Shown here: one piece after another, positions 1 through 6,779 of the stretch
Numbering within the stretch: position 1 is the stretch's first letter
Layout of the letters: each line of letters opens with the position of its first letter
Origin: CAMAPP01 sp046153685
GTDB lineage: Bacteria > Pseudomonadota > Alphaproteobacteria > CADEGL01
Length of the DNA: 31,535 bases
Direction: 5' to 3'
Assembly (NCBI GenBank): GCA_046153685.1
Contig: JBJXGH010000179.1
Location: 1 to 31,535, forward strand
The notes under the pieces: model-generated
Told to the model about the DNA's origin: nothing
Database searches by the model: none
What the model saw: only the letters and a program-made list of their open reading frames with translations
Program-made: the position numbers and the translations under genes

Positions 1-211
1 GGTCGTAAAACGCCGCACCGGTTTCGGTGAGGCTCAGGCGGCGCGTCGTGCGGTTGAGCAAGCGCGCGCCCAGGCGATCCTCAAGCCGGCTGATATGCTT
101 GCTGACTGCGGATTTCGACATGGCAAGCTCGGCCGCCGCCGCAGTGAAGCTCTTCGCCTCCACCACTTTGGCGAAGATCGCCATATTGGACAATGAATTG
201 GCCTGGCGCAT
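1..211 (-). CDS. LysR-family transcriptional regulator, N-terminal part (runs off the left edge)
   Basis: Reading the minus strand from the ATG at 211 gives about 70 residues of a LysR-type winged helix-turn-helix. The pattern is typical: an FAKVVEAKSFTAAAAEL helix, the recognition segment MSKSAVSKHISRLEDRLGARL, and the wing LLNRTTRRLSLTETG. The effector-binding domain lies outside the window. An AAAGGTG stretch about 10 nt upstream can serve as ribosome site. The gene is divergent from the pirin–DoxX–dioxygenase operon starting at 367. LysR proteins usually control the divergent neighbour, so it is the likely regulator of that operon, responding to an electrophile, quinone or aromatic compound; this last point is inference. 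Confidence 0.9.
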   Translation of the reverse strand, partial: MRQANSLSNMAIFAKVVEAKSFTAAAAELAMSKSAVSKHISRLEDRLGARLLNRTTRRLSLTETGAAFYD

Positions 212-366
212 TATTATCGCACCTTTGGAAACAATGTGTCGATTTCTAGCCCCTTACTCGGCTGTAGGAAACACTAAATTCAGGGCGTGTGCGAAGATCA
301 AGGCCGCCACCTTGGTCGAGACGGCCGGCTCGATTCGATCCGGAACCATTTCCACCAGGAGGCATC
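212..366. promoter_or_regulatory. Divergent LysR / pirin-operon control region
   Basis: This 155-bp gap separates two divergent start codons and must hold both promoters and the LysR site. It is more AT-rich than its surroundings. The heptamer GGAAACA occurs twice in the same orientation, at 227-233 and 267-273, exactly 40 bp apart (about four helical turns), so both copies face the same side of the helix. Whether they are the LysR recognition boxes is not known. Confidence 0.45.
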
Positions 367-1065
367 ATGATCGCCGTCACGCCGTGGGAACGCCTTGGCC
401 GGTTCGATAACGACTGGCTAAGCGCGCGCTATCATTTCAGCTTCGGCGAATTCCGCGATCCGGCGCTTCTGGGTTGGGGCGCGCTTGGGGTCTGGAACGA
501 CGACCGGGTCAAGGCCGGCGGCGGCTTTGGCATGCATCCGCACCGCGACATGGAGATCGTGACCTTCATGCGCAAAGGGGTCCTCACCCATCGCGACAGC
601 CTGGGCAATGAAGGGCACATTGCCGCGGGCGAGGTACAGGCGATGAGCGCGGGCACCGGGATCGTGCATTCCGAACGCAATGAGGCCGTGGGCGATGCCG
701 AGTTGTTCCAGATTTGGATCGAACCGCGCGCCAAGGGTTTGACGCCGCGCTGGTCGCAGGCACGCATCGCCATCGCAGAACGGCCGGGCGAAATCGTGAC
801 TCTGGCCTCGGGCCGGGCGAATCGCGGTGAAGCCTTGGAAATCGCCCAGGACGCCTCGGTTCTGGCCGTCGATTTGCCGCGCGGACAGCGCGCCCGGCAT
901 GTCCTCGAGCCCGGACGGCGCGTCTATCTTGTGCCGACGCGCGGCGCGATCGCGGTAAACGATCAGCGTCTCGATGCGCGCGGCGGCGCGGCGGTCGAGG
1001 GGGTGAATGAGATCGAGCTTCGCGCCATCGAGGACAGCGAGATCGTCATCGTGGATGTGACCTAA
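367..1065 (+). CDS. Pirin family protein (cupin, probable quercetinase-like)
   Basis: A 232-residue pirin of normal length. The N-terminal cupin carries the metal motif: GMHPHRD supplies H57 and H59, and GTGIVHSERN supplies H101 and E103, matching the 2-His/1-His/1-Glu Fe site of pirins and YhaK/YhhW-type bacterial homologues. The second, metal-free cupin follows from about residue 125. The start at 367 is chosen because a strong AGGAGG lies 4 nt upstream (357-362); a frame open from 289 has no such site. It begins an operon with doxX and a LigB-type dioxygenase, under a divergent LysR gene. In several bacteria this trio is induced by electrophiles or quinones; family members oxidise flavonols in vitro, but the physiological substrate here is unknown. 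Confidence 0.93.
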   Translation: MIAVTPWERLGRFDNDWLSARYHFSFGEFRDPALLGWGALGVWNDDRVKAGGGFGMHPHRDMEIVTFMRKGVLTHRDSLGNEGHIAAGEVQAMSAGTGIVHSERNEAVGDAELFQIWIEPRAKGLTPRWSQARIAIAERPGEIVTLASGRANRGEALEIAQDASVLAVDLPRGQRARHVLEPGRRVYLVPTRGAIAVNDQRLDARGGAAVEGVNEIELRAIEDSEIVIVDVT

Positions 1066-1097
1066 GCGCAACGGCACACAAAAGGAGAAGCACGGAC

Positions 1098-1565
1098 ATG
1101 GCCGCACCCTATGATCGTTCCAAACTGTTCATTCCCGCCATGGCGGGACTTTACAGCGCCCTATCGTGCGCGGCCTGGCCGCTGGTGCGCGCAACCACCG
1201 GTTTGTTCGCCATGCCCCACGGCGCGCAGAAATTATTCGGCCTGTTCGGTGGCGATATCGGCGCGACCATCCAATTTTTCGAGCAAATCGGCCTCCATCC
1301 CGCGACCGCCCTCGCCTATCTTGTCGGCGCGACCGAGTTCTTCGGCGGATTGTTCCTCGTGCTCGGCCTGTTCACGCGCGTGGCGGCCGCGGGCATCGCG
1401 ATTCTGATGCTGATCGCCGCCTTCCAGGTCCACCTCGCCAACGGCTATTTCTGGACCGATGGCGGATACGAGTATCCGTTGTTCTGGGCCGTCATCGCGC
1501 TTGCCGTCTTCATTCGTGGCGCAGGTCCCGCCTCCCTCGACCGCGCCATCGGCAAGGAGTTCTGA
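1098..1565 (+). CDS. DoxX family membrane protein
   Basis: A 155-residue polytopic inner-membrane protein with about four hydrophobic helices. It shows the DoxX signature: a first helix followed by GLFAMPHGAQKLFGLFGG, then a long hydrophobic run LVGATEFFGGLFLVLGLFTR, and a C-terminal FWAVIALAVFIRGAG. An AAAGGAGA ribosome site lies about 10 nt before the ATG. It starts 32 nt after the pirin stop and its TGA overlaps the next start codon by one base (TGATG at 1563-1567), so translation is probably coupled. DoxX proteins are linked to redox and thiol stress, but no reaction is established for this branch. Confidence 0.9.
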   Translation: MAAPYDRSKLFIPAMAGLYSALSCAAWPLVRATTGLFAMPHGAQKLFGLFGGDIGATIQFFEQIGLHPATALAYLVGATEFFGGLFLVLGLFTRVAAAGIAILMLIAAFQVHLANGYFWTDGGYEYPLFWAVIALAVFIRGAGPASLDRAIGKEF

Positions 1566-2389
1566 TGTCCGAACTCGCCGCGCCGCGCGCGATCTTCGTC
1601 AGCCATGGCAGCCCGGCGCTGGCCATCGAGGACGCGCCGGCGCGCGACTTCCTCGCGAACTTCCACGCCGTCGCCGGACGGCCGCGCGCGATCCTATGCG
1701 TCTCGGCGCATTGGGAAACCGAGACGCCGATGCTCGGCGGCGCGCCCCGACCGGAGACGATCCACGATTTTCATGGCTTCCCGCGCGAACTCCACCGCCT
1801 CGACTATCCAGCACCGGGCGCGCCCGATTTGGCGATTCGGACGGCAAGGCTTCTGAACGACGCCGGGATCCCCGCCGGCATCGACGAGGCGCGCGGACTC
1901 GATCACGGCGCGTGGTCGCCTCTGCTGCTCGCCTATCCCGAGGCGGATATTCCGGTGGTGCAGCTTTCCGTGCAGCCCCGGCGCGATGCGCGCCATCATC
2001 TGGCGGTCGGGCGCGCGCTCGCCGCGCTGCTCGCCGAGGACGTGCTGGTGCTGGGCAGCGGCGCGGCCACGCATAATTTGCGGGAATACGGCCGCTACCG
2101 CGCCCACGGTGCCGCGCCGGATTATGTCGCCGCGTTTGACGCCTGGCTCGAACGCGCCCTGCTCGCGGGCGACGAGACGGCGCTACTCGACTGGGAAAAC
2201 GCGCCGCACGCGTCGCGCAACCATCCGAGCCCCGAGCATTTCCTGCCGCTGTTCGCCGCCTACGGCGCCGCCGGCGCCGTGCCCAAGGCACGCCGCCTGC
2301 ACGACAGCATCTCCTACGGCATTCTCTCGATGGCGGCCTACGCCTTCGAGCCGGCGCGCCTCACGGCGCCCCTTGCCCGACCCGATTAA
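1565..2389 (+). CDS. LigB/DODA-type extradiol ring-cleavage dioxygenase (YgiD-like)
   Basis: A 274-residue single-domain class III extradiol dioxygenase. The metal histidines expected from YgiD-type proteins are present: H14 in FVSHGSPALA, H49 in CVSAHWET, H170 in GSGAATHNLREYG and H225 in HPSPEHFLPLF. Also typical are the IHDFHGFP and GLDHGAWSPLLL motifs. The start at 1565 overlaps the DoxX stop, giving TGATG coupling. Family members use Zn or Fe to open catechol rings (for example 4,5-DOPA cleavage); the native substrate here cannot be named. As last gene of the LysR-flanked operon it fits a role in removing catechols or quinones. Confidence 0.9.
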   Translation: MSELAAPRAIFVSHGSPALAIEDAPARDFLANFHAVAGRPRAILCVSAHWETETPMLGGAPRPETIHDFHGFPRELHRLDYPAPGAPDLAIRTARLLNDAGIPAGIDEARGLDHGAWSPLLLAYPEADIPVVQLSVQPRRDARHHLAVGRALAALLAEDVLVLGSGAATHNLREYGRYRAHGAAPDYVAAFDAWLERALLAGDETALLDWENAPHASRNHPSPEHFLPLFAAYGAAGAVPKARRLHDSISYGILSMAAYAFEPARLTAPLARPD

Positions 2390-2417
2390 CGCCTGGCCCG
2401 ATGAGCGCCCCGCTAAA

Positions 2418-3374
2418 CTACCGCTTGTCCCACTCGGAGGCCGCGACCGCCTTGCGGAAGGCCACCAGCAATTTGTCCCGGTCGCGCACAAGCTCGGCAT
2501 AGCTTTTCTTGCCGATGATTTTCTTGGTGCCCTCGCGGATCTTGCGGTCGAGATCGGGCGTCATCGGCGGCGGCTTCAAATAGGCGTATTTCGATTCGGG
2601 CGGGCCGGCGAAATGGTCCATGGCATGGTCTATGCCGCCCTCGCCGCCGGCGAGATGCATGAGCACGAACTGGCCCATCATCGCCCAACGCAGGCCCGGG
2701 CCCTGGCGCTGGGCGGCGTCAATTTGTTCGACCGTCGCCTGGCCGTTGACGATCATGTGCAGCGCTTCGTGCCAGATCGCCTGTTGCAGGCGGTTGGCGA
2801 TGAAGCCCGGCACCTCGACGTCCATCTTGATCGCGTAATGGCCGAAATGGTCGTAGAACGCGCACGCCCAATCGACCGCCCACGCCTCGGTCTTCGAGCC
2901 GCCGACGACCTCGACGAGGGGCAAGAGGTATGGCGGGTTGAAGGGATGGCCGACCACGAGGCGCTGCGGGCGCGCGCACTCGCCGTGCATGGCGCTCATC
3001 ATGAAGCCCGAGGTCGTGGACGAAATCACGATATCGGGATCGGTCGCGCGGTCGATTTCCGCCAAGAGCTTGATTTTCAGATCCACGCGCTCGGGCGCGC
3101 TTTCCTGGACGAATTCCGCGCCCTCGCACGCCTCGGCCACCTTGGTCGTGATCTTCCAACGATCGGGCGAGGCGCCTTTCGCCAGGCCCAAATCCACCAT
3201 GCGCGGCCAGGCGCGTTCCAGGAGACGCTTGAGCTTCTCGCCCGCGCCCGGATCGGGGTCCTGGGCATGAACCTCGATGCCCTGGGCAAGGAAGTGGACG
3301 ACCCAGCCCCCGCCCATCAAGCCGGTGCCGATGCAGGCAAGGCGGCGAACGTTTTGCGGTTCGGGACGCGCCAT
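2418..3374 (-). CDS. 3-hydroxyacyl-CoA dehydrogenase family, probable L-carnitine dehydrogenase
   Basis: A 318-residue NAD-dependent dehydrogenase. The N-terminal Rossmann fold starts with CIGTGLMGGGW (G16, G18, G21). SSTTSGFMMS and VVGHPFNPPYLLPLVEVVGG are the catalytic signatures of the HAD/carnitine dehydrogenase superfamily, and the C-terminal helical domain carries GPGLRWAMMGQF and HLAGGEGG, typical of L-carnitine 3-dehydrogenase. Length agrees with that family (about 320). A GGAGAG ribosome site precedes the ATG. It lies 86 nt downstream of a BKACE gene in the same direction. Known biochemistry: carnitine is oxidised to 3-dehydrocarnitine, which a BKACE enzyme converts with acetyl-CoA to betainyl-CoA and acetoacetate. 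The pairing makes carnitine the leading substrate; another 3-hydroxy acid remains possible. Confidence 0.82.
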   Translation of the reverse strand: MARPEPQNVRRLACIGTGLMGGGWVVHFLAQGIEVHAQDPDPGAGEKLKRLLERAWPRMVDLGLAKGASPDRWKITTKVAEACEGAEFVQESAPERVDLKIKLLAEIDRATDPDIVISSTTSGFMMSAMHGECARPQRLVVGHPFNPPYLLPLVEVVGGSKTEAWAVDWACAFYDHFGHYAIKMDVEVPGFIANRLQQAIWHEALHMIVNGQATVEQIDAAQRQGPGLRWAMMGQFVLMHLAGGEGGIDHAMDHFAGPPESKYAYLKPPPMTPDLDRKIREGTKKIIGKKSYAELVRDRDKLLVAFRKAVAASEWDKR

Positions 3375-3460
3375 CTCATGCTCTCCGTTTTATCTGTTCC
3401 GTGGAAAAGAAGGACCGCCCAGCGGGGGCTTGCCCGGTGCGCAAAATCCAAACGCCCCGA

Positions 3461-4396
3461 TCAGAACCCAACCTGGTGCGCGCCCTTGAGTTGCAGCATC
3501 GCGCGCGCCTCGTCGGGCGATGCCACGTCGAGCGACAAATCCTCGACGATGCGCCGGATCTTGGCGACTTGCATGGCGTTCGATTCGGTCAGCTTGCCCT
3601 TGGCGATATAGAGGCTGTCCTCCATGCCGACGCGCACGCTGCCGCCCATGATCGCGTTCATGGTGCAGAACGCCATCTGGTGGCGGCCGGCGGCCAACAC
3701 GGAGAAATAGAAATCCTCGCCGAACAGGCGATCCGCCGTCTCGCGCATGAACATGAGATTGGAATGATCCGCCCCGATACCGCCCAAGATGCCGAAAATG
3801 CCCTGGATGAGGAATGGCGGCTTCACCCAACCTTTTTCGACGAGGAAGGCCAGGCTGTAGAGATGACCCACGTCGTAACACTCGAACTCGAAGCGCGTGC
3901 CGTGGGCCTCGCCCAATTCCTTGCAGATCCGTTCCATGTCGTGAAACGTGTTCTTGACCACGAAATCCTTCGTGCCTTCGAGATATTTCTTTTCCCAGTC
4001 GTACTTCCAGCCCGACATGCGTTCCGCCACGGGGAACAGGCCGAAATTCATCGAACCCATGTTGAACGAAGTCATCTCGGGGCTGGCGCGCTTGGGCGCG
4101 GCGAGCCGCTCGTCGAGCGTCATGCCGAGGCCGCCGCCTGTCGTGATGTTGATGACGGCGTTCGAGGCTTGCTTGATGCGGGGAAGAAATTCCATGAATA
4201 CGTCGGGGCTGGGCGTGGGCCGGCCGTCCTTGGGATCGCGCGCGTGTAGATGGATGATCGAGGCGCCCGCCTCGGATGCGGCTATGGAGGCTTCCGCGAT
4301 CTCGTTCGGCGTGATGGGCAGATGCTTGGACATGGTCGGCGTGTGCACCGAGCCCGTGACGGCGCAGGTGATGATGACTTTGGCGTTCTTCTTCAT
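3461..4396 (-). CDS. BKACE family 3-keto acid cleavage enzyme (DUF849)
   Basis: A 311-residue TIM-barrel enzyme of the beta-keto acid cleavage family. The N-terminus (VIITCAVTGSVHTPTMSKHL) and the strand ASIIHLHARDPKDGRP with its zinc-binding HxH pair identify the family; INITTGGG and FECYDVGHLYSL are further conserved blocks. The start at 4396 is preceded by GGGAG about 6 nt upstream; a frame open further 5' is arginine-rich and lacks the family pattern. BKACE proteins condense a 3-keto acid with acetyl-CoA, giving acetoacetate and a new CoA ester. Next to a carnitine-type dehydrogenase the likely substrate is 3-dehydrocarnitine. A betainyl-CoA thioesterase is not seen nearby. Confidence 0.88.
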   Translation of the reverse strand: MKKNAKVIITCAVTGSVHTPTMSKHLPITPNEIAEASIAASEAGASIIHLHARDPKDGRPTPSPDVFMEFLPRIKQASNAVINITTGGGLGMTLDERLAAPKRASPEMTSFNMGSMNFGLFPVAERMSGWKYDWEKKYLEGTKDFVVKNTFHDMERICKELGEAHGTRFEFECYDVGHLYSLAFLVEKGWVKPPFLIQGIFGILGGIGADHSNLMFMRETADRLFGEDFYFSVLAAGRHQMAFCTMNAIMGGSVRVGMEDSLYIAKGKLTESNAMQVAKIRRIVEDLSLDVASPDEARAMLQLKGAHQVGF

Positions 4397-4524
4397 GGCT
4401 TGCTCCCCGGTTCGTGTAAGTATGGCGCGGTCGCCCCGGGGCGGTCCAGGGGTCGAGGGGCGCGATCTTCGGCGGTGGCGTCGATGGCGCTCAAGGATAG
4501 AATGACGCCAACGGGGAGGATTCC
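4397..4524. promoter_or_regulatory. Divergent promoter region, BKACE / enolase-superfamily gene
   Basis: A 128-bp gap between divergent genes. For the rightward gene a TAGAAT box (4498-4503) resembles a -10 element 21 bp before the start codon, and is followed by a GGGGAGG ribosome site. The same TAGAATGACG decamer occurs before msrB at 26127. No convincing -35 box could be fixed by eye. Confidence 0.35.
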
Positions 4525-5670
4525 ATGCGCATTGCGCGCGTCGAAACGATACCGCTGCATTTGCCGGTGAAGACCCCGCTCGTCGAAAGCGGCGGCACCT
4601 TCTCAAAGTTCGACCATGTGATCGTCAAGCTGCACGCGGACGACGGCCGGGTGGGCCTAGGCGAGGTCGAGGCCTATCCCAGTTTCGAGCGGCCGGGCGT
4701 GGAAACCCAGGAAGGCATCCTCGCCATCATCCGCGAACATCTGGGGCCGGCATTGCTCGGCGAGAGTCCGTTCGATCTCGCGCGCATCTGGTCGCGCATG
4801 GACCGGGCAGTGGACAGCTACCTTCGCGTCAAGGCCGCGCTCGACATCGCCTGTTACGATCTCATGGGAAAAAAGCTCGGCGTGCCGGTCATCGATCTTC
4901 TCGGCGGCAGGGCGCGCGAGGATTATGTCGTCGAGGGGGTTGGCTACGGCATCTCCATCGGCGAGCCCCAGGACGTGGCGGCGATCGCCAAATCGGCGGT
5001 TGCGCGCGGCTACCGGCAGCTCGAACTCAAGGCCGGCGAGCGCCCCGAGCGCGACGCGGCGCGCCTGCGCCTGGTGCGCGAGGCCATCGGCAAGGACATC
5101 CCGATCAAGATCGATTTCAACGGCTTCTACGACACCAAGACCGCCATTCGCCTCATCCGCGAGCTCGAGGGCTACGGCGTGCAGTGGATCGAGCAGCCCG
5201 CCAAATCCTGGGACCTCGAAGGCTTGGCCATGATCCGCCAGGCGGTCACGGCGCTGATCGTGGTGGATGAATCAGTCGAATCGCCACACGACATGATGCG
5301 CGTCGCGCGCGCGGGCGCGGCCGACGCCGTGCACATCAAGCCGACGATCAAGGGCGGCTTCACCACCGCGCGCAAGATCGCCGCCATCGCGGAAGGCGCG
5401 GGCATCGCCGTCGTGCCCGGCACGTCCGCGCCCTCGGGGGTGGGCATGGCGGCAGCACAGGCCTTCATTGCGTCCTACCCCACGCTCTCGGGCGGCGCCC
5501 ACGGCTCGCCGCTCGATATCCTGGTCGAGGACATAATCACCGAACCCATCCCCGCCGATTCGACAACCGTCTCACCGCGCACGGGACCTGGCCTCGGCAT
5601 CGAGCTCGACGAAGGGAAGATCGCCAAATACCGCGCGGACCGAGCGCAGAACAAGTCCGGCGCGGACTGA
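4525..5670 (+). CDS. Mandelate racemase/muconate lactonizing enzyme-like (enolase superfamily)
   Basis: A 381-residue enolase-superfamily protein. An N-terminal capping domain (1-125) precedes the barrel. Metal ligands are D197 (IDFNGF), E223 (WIEQP) and D249 (VVDES); catalytic lysines are K169 (QLELKAGE) and K272 (HIKPT). A lysine on both sides of the barrel resembles MLE and dipeptide-epimerase subgroups rather than mandelate racemase, which uses Asp–His on one side. The start has a GGGGAGG ribosome site. The reaction (cycloisomerisation, epimerisation or dehydration) cannot be fixed from sequence. The C-terminal RADRAQNKSGAD tail is encoded by a 27-bp tandem repeat in which the stop codon itself lies, so the tail is probably a recent non-family addition. 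Confidence 0.88.
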   Translation: MRIARVETIPLHLPVKTPLVESGGTFSKFDHVIVKLHADDGRVGLGEVEAYPSFERPGVETQEGILAIIREHLGPALLGESPFDLARIWSRMDRAVDSYLRVKAALDIACYDLMGKKLGVPVIDLLGGRAREDYVVEGVGYGISIGEPQDVAAIAKSAVARGYRQLELKAGERPERDAARLRLVREAIGKDIPIKIDFNGFYDTKTAIRLIRELEGYGVQWIEQPAKSWDLEGLAMIRQAVTALIVVDESVESPHDMMRVARAGAADAVHIKPTIKGGFTTARKIAAIAEGAGIAVVPGTSAPSGVGMAAAQAFIASYPTLSGGAHGSPLDILVEDIITEPIPADSTTVSPRTGPGLGIELDEGKIAKYRADRAQNKSGAD

Positions 5671-5714
5671 GCGCAGAACAAGTCCGGCGCGGACCGAGCG
5701 CAGAACAAGTCCGG
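5634..5714 (+). repeat. Three-copy 27-bp tandem repeat spanning a stop codon
   Basis: Three head-to-tail 27-bp units occupy 5634-5660, 5661-5687 and 5688-5714. Units 1 and 3 are identical; unit 2 differs by one C to T change, which turns CGA-frame sequence into the TGA stop of the enolase-superfamily gene (5668-5670). Since 27 is a multiple of three, all units would otherwise read through in frame. Each junction can form a hairpin (AGTCCG-GCG-CGGACT or close variant), so the array might also help end transcription. There are no spacers, so it is not a CRISPR array. Confidence 0.95.
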
Positions 5715-5754
5715 CATGGCCAGCGGCCCGGACCGGCGCCGGTTATCGCGCGGG

Positions 5755-6405
5755 TCAAGCCGAGCCGAGTAGACGGCCAAGGCGCGGAACGAAGGCCGGA
5801 ACTCTTGCCATGTATTCGCGATACCCCTCGCCGAACGCGGCAAGCGTGTCACGCTCCTCGGCGCGGGCGAGACGCGCGTACATGACGACGAGAACCGGAA
5901 ACATCGCGACCGTGAGCAAAGTCGGCCACTGGACGAGAAAGCCGAGCATCACGAGAACAAACCCAGCGTATTGGGGGTGGCGAACGTGGCGATAAGGCCC
6001 CACGGTCGCCAATCGGCCGCGCCGCTGCGCGTCGTGGAGCGTCCGCCAAGCTGCGGAAATCAAGATAAAACCCGCGCCGATGAAAACGAAGCTCAGAACA
6101 TGGAACGGCCCAAAATGCGGATCCGCCTTCCAACCGAACAGCATTTCGAGAAGATGGCCGGCATCGTGGGAGAACCAATCGATATTTGGATAGCGGCTCT
6201 GAAGCCATCCCGAGAGGAAGTAAATCGTGAGCGGAAAGCCGTACATCTCCGCGAACAGCGCGACCAAGAACGCGCTGAACGCGCCGAACGTGCGCCAATC
6301 CCGGCCTGTTCGCGGCTTGAAAAAACTGTAGGCGAAGAAAACGAACACCGCCGAGTTGATCGCGACGAGGCTCCATAAGCCATAGGCGGGCAAACCGTCG
6401 CTCAT
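5755..6405 (-). CDS. Isoprenylcysteine carboxyl methyltransferase (ICMT)-like integral membrane protein
   Basis: A 216-residue membrane protein with about five hydrophobic segments. The C-terminal half carries the ICMT/phospholipid methyltransferase signature: GPYRHVRHPQYAGF followed by a hydrophobic pair and RAEERDTLAAFGEGYREYMARVP. In the family the RHP and E–E elements bind S-adenosylmethionine and the target at the membrane face. The start codon overlaps the stop of the DUF2933 gene (ATGA at 6402-6405), so the two are translationally coupled. It is last in the copper ATPase operon; such methyltransferases often travel with copper or heavy-metal ATPases, but the modified molecule is unknown. 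Confidence 0.85.
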   Translation of the reverse strand: MSDGLPAYGLWSLVAINSAVFVFFAYSFFKPRTGRDWRTFGAFSAFLVALFAEMYGFPLTIYFLSGWLQSRYPNIDWFSHDAGHLLEMLFGWKADPHFGPFHVLSFVFIGAGFILISAAWRTLHDAQRRGRLATVGPYRHVRHPQYAGFVLVMLGFLVQWPTLLTVAMFPVLVVMYARLARAEERDTLAAFGEGYREYMARVPAFVPRLGRLLGSA

Positions 6406-6665
6406 AGCCCGCCCGCTTCGCGATTCGGCCGATCATCGTCGGCACGACGGCCATGCCCGCCATGTTTCCCGTGCATGAACAGGTGCATGAGCGGGCACGC
6501 CAAAAGGGGCAGCCAAATCAGCGCGCCCAGAACATGCGCGCGGTGTTCGGCGAACAAAAGCGCGCCGGCAATGGCGAGAAAACCAAGCAGGACAAAACCC
6601 GCGCGCGAAGTCAGAAAGCGCTTGGGTCGATCGTCGCGGCCGTCCGTTCCGTCGTGAAGCGACAT
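6402..6665 (-). CDS. DUF2933-type small membrane protein
   Basis: An 87-residue protein with two adjacent hydrophobic stretches (about residues 22-37 and 41-60), then CPLMHLFMHGKHGGHG and a charged tail. This His/Met/Cys-rich cluster beside the membrane is characteristic of DUF2933 proteins, small partners of copper and heavy-metal resistance genes. The ATG at 6665 has a GGAGG site 5 nt upstream; a longer frame to 6773 has no family sequence. It lies between the copper ATPase and the ICMT-like gene and overlaps the latter by 4 nt. A copper-binding or ATPase-accessory role is inferred. Confidence 0.8.
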   Translation of the reverse strand: MSLHDGTDGRDDRPKRFLTSRAGFVLLGFLAIAGALLFAEHRAHVLGALIWLPLLACPLMHLFMHGKHGGHGRRADDDRPNREAGGL

Positions 6666-6779
6666 GGCGTCCTCCGTTTCCAGCGTTTGCACGACGAGCG
6701 GTCCTTGGACGAAATCCAACACTTGGGTAATTCGATCGGGCCCTCGCGGGACGCGACCCGCCGATGCTTGCACCGTGCG

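Noticed and set aside
5634..5714. Possible mini CRISPR array
   Set aside because: The three units are directly joined with no unique spacers.
5475..5852. A minus-strand frame encoding a DLFCARSAP nonapeptide repeat
   Set aside because: The peptide repeat is only the reverse reading of the 27-bp tandem DNA repeat, and the frame crosses two real genes.
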